Numbered from the stretch's first letter, positions 9,332 to 18,406 are shown. The stretch: DNA of 64,000 bases from DATCJA01 sp963814955 (GCA_963814955.1 CAWFEX010000004.1:372001-436000), one strand, 5' to 3'. Program-made: numbers and translations. Notes: generated by a model from the sequence alone, not told the origin.

Positions 9332-9823
9332 GTGAAAGTCCATCTGGCGACCCTGTGCGGAGTTGTTTCACTCATCCTGCTGGGTGATCAGGCGACGGGA
9401 AATGCCCGGCAAGCTGCCCCTGTCGCCCAACAGATCGAGCGCGGCCGGTATGTCGTCGAAATCGGCGGCTGCAACGACTGTCATACCGCCGGTTACGCCG
9501 AGGCCGGTGGAAAAGCCGCGGAAAGCGACAGGCTCAAGGGAGACACGCTCGGGTTCCGCGGGCCCTGGGGCACGACATACGCGACGAACCTCAGGCTATC
9601 GATCGGTAAGTTGACGGAAGATCAGTGGCTCAAATACAGCAAGAGTCTCATGACGCGCCCGCCGATGCCCTGGTTCAACGTCCGCGCGATGAACGATGCC
9701 GATCTCCGAGCGGTGTACCAATACGTGAAATCGCTCGGCGTGTCCGGATCGGCAGCGCCCGCATTTCTGCCGCCCGACCAGGCCCCGAAGCCGCCGTACA
9801 TCCAGTGGCCGGGAGTCAAGTAG
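9332..9823 (+). CDS. Secreted class I-type cytochrome c
   Basis: The product has 163 residues, a signal peptide (about 1-26) and one haem-binding motif CNDCH (residues 47-51). Later Met residues (RPPMPWFNVRAM) are candidates for the sixth ligand. The GTG at 9332 is used because the ATG three bases earlier runs straight into TGA, and GGAGG lies at 9322-9326. It should carry electrons in the periplasm. No partner oxidase or dehydrogenase is adjacent; the next gene is a cupin. Confidence 0.85.
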   Translation: MKVHLATLCGVVSLILLGDQATGNARQAAPVAQQIERGRYVVEIGGCNDCHTAGYAEAGGKAAESDRLKGDTLGFRGPWGTTYATNLRLSIGKLTEDQWLKYSKSLMTRPPMPWFNVRAMNDADLRAVYQYVKSLGVSGSAAPAFLPPDQAPKPPYIQWPGVK

Positions 9824-9928
9824 CGGTTCGGGCAGCGTCAGATACGCGCAGCGGCGCCGTGCTGAGTTGAGTTGACGGGCACACCGGTCCTGCATGCTAG
9901 GATTCGCCATTCACGAAAGGCTGATGTC

Positions 9929-10414
9929 ATGAAAAAAGTCCTCTACGGCGTGCTGATACTGGGTTGGATCCCCACCCTCGGTCTCATGACGGGCGCGAAA
10001 TGGATCGCCGGCGATCAACTCGAGGCGCAGGGGCGGACGCCGGTCAAGGTGACGCGGATCTACACCGGCTCCGACGGCAAGACGAAAGTCGAAGAGTTCA
10101 ACATGCCGCTCAAGCCCCGGGACAAGGGAAGCGAGGTCGCTGCGCCAGTCGCATTGACGACGCTGCAGGTGCGGCGGACGACGCCAGAGTATTTCCTCGA
10201 CTATCACCCGGCCTCGCGGCGGCAGCTCGTGGTGACGTTGGCCGGCGAGAGCGAGATCGAGCTGGAAGACGGGCGGAAGATCCGGCTCGGCCCCGGCAGC
10301 ATCCTGCTCGCCGAAGACACCACGGGCAAGGGGCATATCTCGCGGGCGGTGCCGGGGAAGGATCGCGTCGCGTTCGACATCGGGCTTGCCGAGGGCGCCA
10401 CGCTGCCTCGCTAG
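9929..10414 (+). CDS. Membrane-anchored or secreted cupin-domain protein
   Basis: The start at 9929 follows a GAAAGG-type ribosome site and gives 161 residues. A hydrophobic N-terminus (about 3-22) could be a signal peptide or anchor. Residues about 95-150 look like a cupin barrel (RRQLVVTLAGESEIELEDG, then GPGSILLAEDTTGKGH). The usual cupin His/Glu metal cluster is only partly recognisable, so catalysis cannot be claimed. It follows the cytochrome c gene on the same strand. Confidence 0.65.
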   Translation: MKKVLYGVLILGWIPTLGLMTGAKWIAGDQLEAQGRTPVKVTRIYTGSDGKTKVEEFNMPLKPRDKGSEVAAPVALTTLQVRRTTPEYFLDYHPASRRQLVVTLAGESEIELEDGRKIRLGPGSILLAEDTTGKGHISRAVPGKDRVAFDIGLAEGATLPR

Positions 10415-10418
10415 AGCG

Positions 10419-10497
10419 GGTTCATAACTCGCGTATGGCGCGGCTTCACGCCGCGCCGAGGCGGGGCCGTAAAGGCCCGCCCTACGGTTATGAAACC
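10419..10497. repeat. REP-like element with two hairpins and terminal inverted repeats
   Basis: The element runs from GGTTCATAAC to GTTATGAAACC, which are inverted copies of each other. Inside are two GC palindromes (GGCGCGGC..GCCGCGCC and GGGGCC..GGCCCGCCC). The same core occurs inverted at 36921-36971, and the CCTACGGTTATGAAACC end recurs at 24782-24823. It lies between convergent genes. Confidence 0.8.
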
Positions 10498-10514
10498 TGC
10501 CGCGCTAGACGCCT

Positions 10515-11270
10515 TCACAAGTCCCGTCTCAGCGCCGCCAGGGCGCCGGCGAAGGCCGCCACCGTGAATATGCCGAACCCGGCCAACTGCAGCGGCAGGA
10601 GCGACGGGTTGCCGAGCCCCGTGGTCGCGTAGCGCAGCACATCCACCTGCCACGTGATGGGGTTGGCGTACGCGACCGCGCGGAATGGCGCCGGGAGCGG
10701 GTCCAGCGGGTAGAACATCGAGCTCGCGAAGAGGAACACGAAATAAAAGACCGACGTCACCGTGTTGAAAGCATCGTTGCGGCGGATCAGCACGGCAAAG
10801 ATCGCGTAAAAGAAGAACCACCCCGCGGTCCCCACGACCACCATCACGGCGATGAGCGGCGACATCGCCCATTGCACGTCGACGCCCAACAGTGCCTGAG
10901 CAAGTCCGAGCGTGATCGCTGCCTGAACGAGCGCTATCACGATGTTGAAGATCACTTTCCCAACGAGGTACTGCGCGCGATTGATCGGATAAGTCTGCAT
11001 TTCGAAGTAGATCCCGTTGTCGCGATCCAGGAAGAACGACCACGCGGTGTTCGACGCGATCCCGAAGCTCGCCATGCCCAGCACGCTCGCCAGAAAGAAG
11101 ACGTTGTAGTCGGCGGCCATCGGACCCGCGCTGAACTGCACGGTGCTGTTCAGGCCGACACCGAACACCAGCAGGTAGGCCAGCGGGTAGATCAGGTCCC
11201 AGAAAATGAACATCACGTTCGTGGCCCGGATGCGCCCCTCGCGGTACACAACGGCGCCAAGCGCGCCCAT
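10515..11270 (-). CDS. ABC-2 type transporter permease
   Basis: The 251-residue protein has about six hydrophobic segments and the general layout of DrrB/NodJ-type ABC-2 permeases. Its ATG overlaps the TAA of the ATPase gene by one base, and the ATPase's last codons contain the AGGAGG ribosome site. The two genes therefore form one exporter unit. The substrate could be a drug, lipid or polysaccharide and cannot be read from the sequence. Confidence 0.85.
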   Translation of the reverse strand: MGALGAVVYREGRIRATNVMFIFWDLIYPLAYLLVFGVGLNSTVQFSAGPMAADYNVFFLASVLGMASFGIASNTAWSFFLDRDNGIYFEMQTYPINRAQYLVGKVIFNIVIALVQAAITLGLAQALLGVDVQWAMSPLIAVMVVVGTAGWFFFYAIFAVLIRRNDAFNTVTSVFYFVFLFASSMFYPLDPLPAPFRAVAYANPITWQVDVLRYATTGLGNPSLLPLQLAGFGIFTVAAFAGALAALRRDL

Positions 11271-12223
11271 TACCGCACCTCCTTTACATCTGACGTCAGC
11301 TCGACGAAGACGTCTTCCAGACTCGCGCCGCCCACCTCGATGCGGCGCACCGGACCCCTGGCGGCGAGCCTGCCGATGAAGGCCAGCACGCGCTGTTCGT
11401 CCTCCTTCAACGACATTTGGAGCGTGGTGCCGCTGATTGTCATGCGCAAGGGTCGCAGCGCCGCGACATCGGCCTCGAGTCCCGGCGGCAACTCGTCGAA
11501 TGTCAGGGTCACTTCGTAAACGCCTCCCGACAACAGCTTGAGCGTGTGAACGTCGCCCCGCGCCACCTGCCGCCCGCGATTGATGATCAGGATGTCGTCG
11601 CAGAGCTCTTCGGCTTCGTTGAGAATTTGCGTCGTGAGCACGATCGTCCGGCCCTTCCGGCTCTCGTCCCGGAGGAGCGACATGACCGAACGTTTGAGAA
11701 TCGGATCCATGCCGCTCGAGAACTCATCGAGGAACAGGATGGGCGTGTCGACCATGAGAACCTTGGCCACCTGCACGCGGCGACGGAATCCGCCGCTCAG
11801 GTCCTGCACCTTGCGGACGGCGTAATCAGCAAGACCGAACTGCTCGATGGCGCGCGCGGTCCGGGCGGAGAGTGTCGTACCGGACAACCCGTGAAACCGG
11901 CCGAACGACTGGAGGTTGTCGCGGACGGTCAACAACAGATCCGCCGCCTGTTCCTGGATGACGACTGCGATGCGACGCCGTACGTCAAGCGGCGAGGCAA
12001 CCACGTCGAAGCCGGCAACGAGAGCCCGGCCGTCGGTCGGCCGCGTGAGGGTCGTCAACACTCGCAGTGTGGTGGTCTTGCCGGCGCCGTTCGGACCGAG
12101 CAGGCCGAAGATCGATCCCGCTGCAACAGAGAAGCTCAGTCCATCCACGGCGCGCGCCACAACGCGGCCACGGCGTTGATACACCTTGACGAGATTTGTG
12201 ACTTCGATGGCAGGCGTAGACAT
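11270..12223 (-). CDS. ABC-2 type exporter ATP-binding protein (DrrA-like)
   Basis: The start at 12223 (MSTPAIEVTNLVKVY) removes 16 non-homologous residues of the longer frame and gives 317 residues. Walker A (GPNGAGKTTT, about residue 45), signature LSGGFRRR and Walker B ILFLDEF are present. The C-terminal 100 residues are the extra domain usual for DrrA-like ATPases. It energises the permease encoded by the overlapping downstream gene. Confidence 0.88.
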   Translation of the reverse strand: MSTPAIEVTNLVKVYQRRGRVVARAVDGLSFSVAAGSIFGLLGPNGAGKTTTLRVLTTLTRPTDGRALVAGFDVVASPLDVRRRIAVVIQEQAADLLLTVRDNLQSFGRFHGLSGTTLSARTARAIEQFGLADYAVRKVQDLSGGFRRRVQVAKVLMVDTPILFLDEFSSGMDPILKRSVMSLLRDESRKGRTIVLTTQILNEAEELCDDILIINRGRQVARGDVHTLKLLSGGVYEVTLTFDELPPGLEADVAALRPLRMTISGTTLQMSLKEDEQRVLAFIGRLAARGPVRRIEVGGASLEDVFVELTSDVKEVR

Positions 12224-12474
12224 ACATAGCTCGTTGGCGCCGCCGCCAATGGGCGGGCGCGGGACACACATCCGCTGTCGGGATTGTTGGAGCGCAGGTT
12301 CGCGTCAGCGACGCGAAGAGGACGTCAAAGCGGGAGCTTCATCGGAACGCGTAATTCTATCTTATGCCGAATCACCGCCTCGCCGACGGGAGTCACCTCT
12401 CTGGACACCGCGGCGCCGCCGCAATGCTGCGTTACAACAGGAAGTCAGCAGGGTCGCCAACGACTGAAATCGCG

Positions 12475-13314
12475 TCAACGCGATTCCTTCCGTTGAAGGA
12501 ACTCGGTCGCGATGCTCAGAAACTCCGCCAGCCGCGGTCCATAGATCGGCACGTGTCCACCCCCGGCACAATCCACAGCTCCGAGCCACGAATGGCCTGA
12601 TACATCTCAACGGGAATGCTCACGGGAAAGAAGATGTCGCGGTCACCGTGCACGATGAGGGTTCGCGCCCTGATGGTGGTCAAGTATGGGGGTGTAAAGT
12701 TCATGTCGTCGTAGCTGTCCTTGAACGCCGTGAATTGCGCCGAGAGCTCACGCGCCTGATCGCCACCGCGCTTCGCGCATTTCTGCTGCATCTCGCGAAC
12801 CTCCGGAGGCGTTTTGTCACTGCTGGCGGTCATGATCGCCCGCGCCTGAGGAGGGAAGTACCGACGTCGCACCAATCAAGACCATCGCCTCGATTCGTTC
12901 AGGCTGTCGCGTCGCCATATGGAGCAGCGTCATCCCACCGGTGCTGATGCCCATGGCCCGCACGCGCTTCAGCGCCAGATGATCGACCAGTGCGAGCACG
13001 TCAGCTGCCGACTGGCGGTGCGAGAAAGTATTTCCCGGATTGGTCGACCAGCCATGACCACGGAGATCCGGAATGATTACTTGAAATTGCTTCGCAAGAG
13101 GTTGAATGAACGGCTGCCAATCATCTCCGCAGCCGCCAAATCCGTGCAGGAGAAGGAGAGGCTCTCCAGACCCCAGCGTTCGGTAATGCATCTCGATGTC
13201 GTTCAACCGAACTGTCTGTCCAGGCGGTTGGCCTTGAGCCCATGCTGGAGGGACGGAAAGGCTCATGAAGACGAACCAGGAACACAACGCACACAAGAAT
13301 CGCTGCGTCTTCAT
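12475..13314 (-). pseudogene. Alpha/beta hydrolase, reading frame broken by two indels
   Basis: The frame from 13314 encodes a signal peptide (to about residue 26), the oxyanion region LLLLHGFGGCGDDW, and the nucleophile elbow GISTGG. Near 12862 one extra G shifts the frame, and homology resumes in the next frame with YFPPQARAIM. In a run of five Gs at 12560-12564 one base appears to be missing. The third frame then gives GGGHVPIYGPRLAEFL and a TGA at 12475, supplying the catalytic His. Removing one base and adding one restores an ordinary hydrolase of about 279 residues. It may be a decayed cassette gene or an intact gene with sequence errors. It follows an attC-like site. Confidence 0.75.
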
Positions 13315-13346
13315 GTGATCCTCCTGTCAAATCGCGGCGTGGGACC

Positions 13347-13427
13347 GCCCAATGTTGCTTGAGCCGCGCGCCTCGGCGACAAGACTCCCTCCACCAGTGG
13401 GTGCGTCGGCTCCAAGGGTTGTTAGCC
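13347..13427 (-). other. attC: Integron attC-like recombination site
   Basis: Read on the minus strand, the site starts with GGCTAAC (13427-13421) and ends with ATTGGGC (13353-13347), close to the RYYYAAC and GTTRRRY core sites. Inside are AGCCGACGC (13411-13403) and GCGCGGCT (13369-13362). These are inverted copies that differ by one extra A, the extrahelical-base arrangement of attC L''/L' boxes. The site begins four bases after the glutaminyl cyclase stop and lies 32 bases before the hydrolase start, as in cassette arrays. Both end cores differ from consensus at one position. Confidence 0.6.
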
Positions 13428-13430
13428 GAT

Positions 13431-14228
13431 TCACTTCCGTCGTACGACTTCAATCTCAAAAAGCTGCGGCCACAGCTTGCCTGTCACGAAAAGCCGATTG
13501 TTTGTCGAGTCATACGCAATGCCGTTCAGCACAGCCTCAGGATCGAGTCGATAAACCGGCGACAACAGACCTCGTAAGTCGATCCATCCGGTGACCTGCC
13601 CCGACTGCGGGGAAATCCGCGCGATTCGGTCGGTGTGCCAGACGTTCGCGTAGACCTCGCCACGAACGGTACTCAAGTTCGTTCAGCTGATTGACAGGAA
13701 CACCACGATCCCGAACGACCACGCGCCTGGTTTCGCGAAACGTTCCCGGATCGAGGAATCTCAGAGTCTCGGTGCCATCGCTCAGAATGAACTCCTGCTG
13801 GTTATGGCTCAGGCCCCAGCCTTCACCCGAATAACCGAACGTTCGATGTGGCGCGAAGCTGGCCAAATCGTAGACAAAGGCGAGCTGTGAGCGCCATGTC
13901 AACTGAACCAGCTGGTTATTCAATTCGGTCAGACCTTCCGCAAAGTACACGCAGCATCGAGAAGATGCTGTTGAACGACACGCCCGGTTTCGAACTCGAC
14001 CTTGCGGAGGGTTGACCGCCCGTAACGCCCCGTACTTTCAAACAAGAAGCCGCTCCGAAAGATCAACCCCTGAGTGTAGGCATCAGGGTCGTGAGGATAG
14101 ATACGCACCACACGGTATCCATCAACGACTGCTGCACCTTGTGCAATCAGTTCAGGCCGAGCAGGGACCACCCAACACGATACGGCCAAAAGTGCGAGTG
14201 GCACCGCGCGGCGAATTCGTATTTTCAT
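13431..14228 (-). pseudogene. Glutaminyl-peptide cyclotransferase (Glu_cyclase_2 type), broken by two indels
   Basis: Three frames join to one protein of about 265 residues. Residues from 14228 give a signal peptide and YPHDPDAYTQGLIF. Past an extra base near 13952 the frame continues YFAEGLTELNNQLVQLTW. Past an extra C near 13668 it continues VRGEVYANVWHTDRIARI to the end (DPEAVLNGIAYD). These are hallmark segments of the secreted beta-propeller glutaminyl cyclases that convert N-terminal Gln to pyroglutamate. The ATG overlaps the stop of the upstream L12-like gene (ATGA). The attC-like site follows its stop directly. It is either a decayed cassette or an intact gene with sequence errors. 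Confidence 0.75.
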
Positions 14229-14665
14229 GAAGCTTGGATCCGGCTAACTAACAGTCGACAGAACTCCATAACCAGGAACGTTTGCGGCCGCCGCAGTACG
14301 CGCTGCAGAGGGGTCCGAGCAATTGCGCAGCAAGTCTTGAACGCGATGCTGGCAGCCTTGTTGCGGCCGCTTCGGCGCTTGACCTCATCGATGTAGTCTT
14401 TCGCTTCCTTGAGACCGAGCCCTGTGACGCGCCGGAACCTCTTGATTGCATGGATCGTCTCGCCCCGGCGGATTAAGTCGGCGACGTCCGGCGGAACATT
14501 CGCGTACTCGTCGAAAGTGATGCCGGAGGGTTTCAGAACGGCATCCACCTTCGCGTCGAGCCTCGATAGCCGGTTCAATCGTCGTTCGATGGCGGCCACG
14601 CGCGCGAACAGCAAGGCGACCACCGCCGCGACGAACACAACGATGATGACATTGGTGTCGATCAA
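14225..14665 (-). CDS. Membrane-anchored protein with a ribosomal L7/L12 C-terminal-like domain
   Basis: A TTG at 14665 with a GAGGCGAG ribosome site gives 146 residues. The longer frame from 14806 overlaps the upstream gene and starts with Arg/Ser-rich shadow sequence. The product has a single transmembrane segment (about residues 6-23), a short coiled stretch, then residues 58-92 (VADLIRRGETIHAIKRFRR and GLKEAKDYIDEV) that match the bL12 C-terminal fold. The last 50 residues are unlike the family and reach into low-complexity sequence. The role is unknown. Confidence 0.6.
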   Translation of the reverse strand: MIDTNVIIVVFVAAVVALLFARVAAIERRLNRLSRLDAKVDAVLKPSGITFDEYANVPPDVADLIRRGETIHAIKRFRRVTGLGLKEAKDYIDEVKRRSGRNKAASIAFKTCCAIARTPLQRVLRRPQTFLVMEFCRLLVSRIQAS

Positions 14666-14687
14666 GGCAGTCTCGCCTCGCCCGTGA

Positions 14688-15488
14688 CTAGGGCGTGGCG
14701 GCCGCGGGCGCGACGGTGAGGCCGTGGACGCCGTTGCTCTCGATGAGCTTCGCCACCAGGCCTGTCGCTTTGACGTCCTCGACGAACTCGCGCAAATACG
14801 CCGCACCCGCCTCGCGCCCCTTCGGAGTGCCGACGGCCTGTTGAACGGTCGTGAACCTGTCGTCCAGCACGCGCGAGCCTGGCAGCTTCTCGACGTAGGT
14901 CAGCAGCACGGGCCGGAGTCCGGCCAGGGCGTCCATCTTTTCGTCGATCAGTCTCTTGAACGCGTTGTCGACGCCGTCCGCGCGCTCCAGCCGCGCGTGC
15001 TGCAGGTTCCGGGTCAGGTACAGATCGTAGGCGCTCTTCGCGGCAACCGCGATGCGCGCGCCTTCGCGGTCGGCGTCGGCCACGGTGCGCAGCGGCGAGC
15101 CTGCCGGCACCAGATACGTCGATTCGATTTCCACATACGCCGGCGTAAAGCTGATCTCATTGGCGCGCTGCGGCTCGGCTCCAAGGAACGCCACATCCCA
15201 CGCACCGGTCTTCGTCGCATCCGCCAGCGCACCCGCCGATTCGAACGGCACGATCTGGACCGGTACGTCGAGCCGGCGCCCGAGTTCCCGCGCCAGGTCC
15301 GCCGCGATGCCGCGGGCCTCGCCGCTGGCCGGATCCTTCCCCGTGAGCAGCACGTTGCCGAAGTTGAGGCCGACGCGCAGGGTGCCCGTCGGCGCGAGGT
15401 CGGCGCGCGCCGGCGACGGTCCTTCGGGTGACGGCGCACATGCCACGAGCAGAATCAGTGCGGCGCACACAATCAGCGTTCCATGCAT
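14688..15488 (-). CDS. Extracellular solute-binding lipoprotein (family 3 type)
   Basis: Starting at the ATG at 15488 (AGGAGTCGTC upstream) the product has 266 residues with a lipobox LVAC near residue 17, so it should be a lipid-anchored binding protein. GTLRVGLNFGNVL and WDVAFLGAEPQRANEISF are typical of family 3 amino-acid-binding proteins. The usual companion permease genes are absent. The 152 bases to the divergent gene at 15641 should contain promoters for both. Confidence 0.8.
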   Translation of the reverse strand: MHGTLIVCAALILLVACAPSPEGPSPARADLAPTGTLRVGLNFGNVLLTGKDPASGEARGIAADLARELGRRLDVPVQIVPFESAGALADATKTGAWDVAFLGAEPQRANEISFTPAYVEIESTYLVPAGSPLRTVADADREGARIAVAAKSAYDLYLTRNLQHARLERADGVDNAFKRLIDEKMDALAGLRPVLLTYVEKLPGSRVLDDRFTTVQQAVGTPKGREAGAAYLREFVEDVKATGLVAKLIESNGVHGLTVAPAAATP

Positions 15489-15640
15489 CGTGACGACTCC
15501 TTCGACGAAGAGCGGGACGCCGCAGTGTAGCGCGAAAGGCGGGCGGATTCCTGGACAACCGGCGTTTGCGGATGTACTCTGCGGCGATTCCGCCCGCCGG
15601 GGTTCGTGGGGTTCTGGTGGAATGAAGCAGGAGGCAGCGC

Positions 15641-17584
15641 ATGACTCGGATTCTTCGACGCTCGGCCCCGTGGATGCTCCTCGTGTCGATAGTGCCCGCG
15701 CTGGTGAGCGCGGAGGTCTCACGCGTCGAGATTAAGTCCCGCGGCGATGTGGCCGCCGGTCGGTCGTTTGGATCGGTCGGTTCGTACGAGCGGATTACCG
15801 GAACGCTGCACTTCCTCATCGACCCTGCGAACAGGCGCAATCAGGTGATCGCCGATCTGGACAAGGCGCCGAGGAATGCCGCGGGACGAATCGAGATGTC
15901 AGCCGACGTCGTGATTCTGCGGCCGAAAGATCCCGGCCGCGGAAACGGGATTGCGCTATTCGACATCGTCAATCGCGGCGGGACGGTTGCCATCACTGCA
16001 TTCAACGGACCGATCACGACGACGCCTGACGGCGAAGTCGGCGACGGCTTCCTGCTCAGCCGCGGCTACACGATCGTCCAGGTTGGATGGGAGTTCGACG
16101 CGCGCCGGCCGGGTGCTGTCCGGATCGAAGTTCCCGCTGCTGTTGGCGTCACCGGTCTGGTGCGAGCCACGTTTATTCCCACTGCGCGCAGTAATGAGGC
16201 GACGGTCGGCGACCTTGTGGGTTACACGCCGAGCGATCCGGCATCGGCGGACAACACGCTCCGCGTTCGCGAGCGCCTGGGGGCGGCCTGGCAGACGGTG
16301 CCACGCAGCGCGTGGCGGCTTGCGGGCAACACGGTGACGCTCGACAGCGGATTCGAGCCGGGCCGCACGTACGAGCTCGCATACACGGCCGCCAATCCGC
16401 CGGTCGCAGCCCTCGGCTTTGCCGCCGTGCGCGATGCCGCAGCCTGGGTCAAATACGTCGCCGATGCGACCACGACAGCGAAGTACACGTTTGCGTACGG
16501 ATCGTCGCAAACGGGACGCTGGCTGCGCGACTTCCTGTACGAAGGTTTCAACACCGACGAACGCAACCGGCAGGTGTTCGACGCGGTGATCCCGCATATT
16601 GGCGGGGCAGCCGGCGTTCTGCTCAACCAGCGCTGGTCCACGCCGACGTCGCTGTTGATGGAATCGGCGACTCACTTTCCGTTTTCGGATGTGAAGCAGC
16701 GCGATCCGGTGACCGGCGTCGAGGATGGTCTGCTCGAGAACGCGCGTGCCAGCGAGCACCAGCCGAAAATCTTCTATACCTATTCCGACACGGAGTATTG
16801 GGAGCGCGGGGTCGCGCTGAGCCACACGACGCCGGACGGGTCGAAGGACGTCGCGCCGCCGCCGAACGTGCGTCTCTATCACTTCGCCGGCGCGCCGCAC
16901 AACATCGGGAGGTTCCCTCCTGCGTCGACCAACGGCGAGCTCGCCGACAATCCCTACGACCTCAAGGTGTCGCTGCGGGCGCTGCTCGTGGCCATGGAGA
17001 AGTGGGTGCGAGACGGAACGGCGCCACCGCCAAGCCGGTATCCGCGCCTGCAGGACGGCACGCTCGTCCGTGCCACCGATATTGCTTTTCCAACCCTGCG
17101 TGGCGTGACCTCACCGCGGAAGGCGTTTGCAGGCGTTCGAGGACCCAACCGCCTGCTGCCGCGAGACGGAGGCGCCGGCACGCCGTTGCCTCTTTTCGTA
17201 CCCCAGGTCGACCGCGACGGCAATCCCGTAGCGAGCCTGCGGCTGCCGGAGGTGGCGGTACCTCTGGCGACCTACACCGGCTGGAATTTCCGAAGCGCAG
17301 CCATCGGAGGGACCGAGCAGTTCTTCCCGCTGCTGGGCGGCTATGTCCCGTTTGCGAGTACCAAGGCCGAACGCGAGAGGACCGGAGATCCGCGCCTCTC
17401 AATTGAAGAGCGCTATCGGTCGCGAGATCAGTATGTGAAGCAGGTGCAGGACGCCGCCGCTCGTCTCGTGAAGGAAGGGTATCTGCTGGCCGACGACGTG
17501 GGGTCGATCGTGACGCACGCCGGTGAGCATTGGGACCTGCTGATGCGCCGCTCCGCAACGACGACGAGCGCAAGCGCCCGCTGA
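15641..17584 (+). CDS. Secreted alpha/beta-hydrolase domain protein (Abhydrolase_10 type)
   Basis: The 647-residue protein starts at an ATG behind AGGAGG and has a signal peptide (about 1-24). The N-terminal half is beta-rich (SRVEIKSRGDVAAGRSFGSV). The elbow GSSQTGRWL (near residue 290) supplies the probable nucleophile Ser. HFAGAPHNIGRFP and the C-terminal THAGEHWDLL carry possible catalytic His residues. I recognise this arrangement from a large family in soil bacteria for which I know no substrate. Confidence 0.8.
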   Translation: MTRILRRSAPWMLLVSIVPALVSAEVSRVEIKSRGDVAAGRSFGSVGSYERITGTLHFLIDPANRRNQVIADLDKAPRNAAGRIEMSADVVILRPKDPGRGNGIALFDIVNRGGTVAITAFNGPITTTPDGEVGDGFLLSRGYTIVQVGWEFDARRPGAVRIEVPAAVGVTGLVRATFIPTARSNEATVGDLVGYTPSDPASADNTLRVRERLGAAWQTVPRSAWRLAGNTVTLDSGFEPGRTYELAYTAANPPVAALGFAAVRDAAAWVKYVADATTTAKYTFAYGSSQTGRWLRDFLYEGFNTDERNRQVFDAVIPHIGGAAGVLLNQRWSTPTSLLMESATHFPFSDVKQRDPVTGVEDGLLENARASEHQPKIFYTYSDTEYWERGVALSHTTPDGSKDVAPPPNVRLYHFAGAPHNIGRFPPASTNGELADNPYDLKVSLRALLVAMEKWVRDGTAPPPSRYPRLQDGTLVRATDIAFPTLRGVTSPRKAFAGVRGPNRLLPRDGGAGTPLPLFVPQVDRDGNPVASLRLPEVAVPLATYTGWNFRSAAIGGTEQFFPLLGGYVPFASTKAERERTGDPRLSIEERYRSRDQYVKQVQDAAARLVKEGYLLADDVGSIVTHAGEHWDLLMRRSATTTSASAR

Positions 17585-17626
17585 GGTGGTGTGCAGTAAT
17601 GTGCAAACCTTGAGTCGTCTCGTATA

Positions 17627-17664
17627 GGGGGTCTGACCCGGGGTCTGACCCCGGGTCAGACCCC
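17627..17664. repeat. GGGGTCTGACCCC palindromic repeat, copy 1
   Basis: Three interleaved palindromic units (GGGTCTGACCC, GGGTCTGACCCC, GGGTCAGACCCC) form a strong hairpin between two convergent genes, so it may help termination. A nearly identical copy lies at 18342-18378, on the other side of the beta-barrel gene. Confidence 0.85.
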
Positions 17665-17678
17665 ATGTGTCTCAAGGG

Positions 17679-18270
17679 TCAATTGAACTTGATGCCGAAC
17701 AGCACGCCGATGGCATTGTGCTTCCAGTCGGTGAAGCGCGTGCTCTGATCGAACTCCACGTTACCTACGTCGCCGTACCAGTAGTCCACTGCGGAAGTCA
17801 GAGAGAAGTTGCGGCCGAGGTAAAAGTCGTAGCCCGCCCCACCCATTACCGCGATGCCTTTGCCAGAAATGTCAGCGGCCGGGGGACTCTCTTCCGAGTT
17901 GTCGAGGAACGTAGGGCCAACGCCTCCTCTCACGAAGAAGCCAGAGGACCGACGTGGGTAATATGTGATCGACACGACACTATTTGTGCCCGTCGTCTCA
18001 ACACCGGCGGGATTGTACAGAGTCACCCCGTACCCGCTTGCTTCGACACCAATCAAAAGCTGCGGAGTAAGCGTCCATCCAAGACTGATCGTGATATCAC
18101 CGGCGCCTCCGCGGTCGATCGGCACGCTGTCGATTGAGCCGCCGACTGACTTCAGCCGAAGTCCACCGCTGATCCAGAATCCAGCACGCTCCTGCGCGAC
18201 GGCGGTAGACGGCAGCCCCACCCATAGGAAGCATCAGCGCCGGCAGTGCTGCAGCGGATTGAAAACGCAT
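17679..18270 (-). pseudogene. Outer-membrane beta-barrel protein, signal peptide out of frame by one base
   Basis: The barrel portion (about 180 residues; FWISGGLRLKSVGG to HNAIGVLFGIKFN, ending in the aromatic residue usual for outer-membrane proteins) is open only from a weak GTG at 18221. One base out of frame, an ATG at 18270 encodes MRFQSAAALPALMLPMGG. Removing one G from the GGGG run near 18214 joins it to LPSTAVAQ and makes a complete signal peptide and a 196-residue protein. I therefore annotate the full gene with a probable one-base insertion. The function is unknown; the gene is bracketed by two copies of one palindromic repeat. Confidence 0.65.
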
Positions 18271-18341
18271 GGGTAGGGGCCGCCAATAGTAACCTGCTGA
18301 CAGCGCTCAATGAGGATTTTGATGCCGACCACGTTCGTAAA

Positions 18342-18378
18342 GGGGTCTGACCCCGGGTCTGACCCCGGGTCAGACCCC
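18342..18378. repeat. GGGGTCTGACCCC palindromic repeat, copy 2
   Basis: This copy has the same orientation and unit order as the one at 17627-17664. It lies 29 bases before the lnt start codon, so it could affect lnt expression. Confidence 0.85.
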
Positions 18379-18406
18379 TCGACCTCGTTCAGGCGACAAT
18401 GTCCTG

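Noticed and set aside
14223..14290. Cluster of restriction sites (HindIII, BamHI, SalI, NotI) resembling a cloning-vector polylinker
   Set aside because: The sites are spread over about 65 bases of coding sequence, no vector sequence surrounds them, and the frames of both genes run through. Chance is the simpler explanation.
14234..14340. Second attC site upstream of the glutaminyl cyclase
   Set aside because: GGCTAAC occurs at 14237 but no complementary L''/L' boxes or partner core could be found at suitable spacing.
16312..17406. 364-codon plus-strand frame inside the Abhydrolase_10 gene
   Set aside because: It is the same strand in another frame, Arg/Ala-rich and without recognisable motifs.
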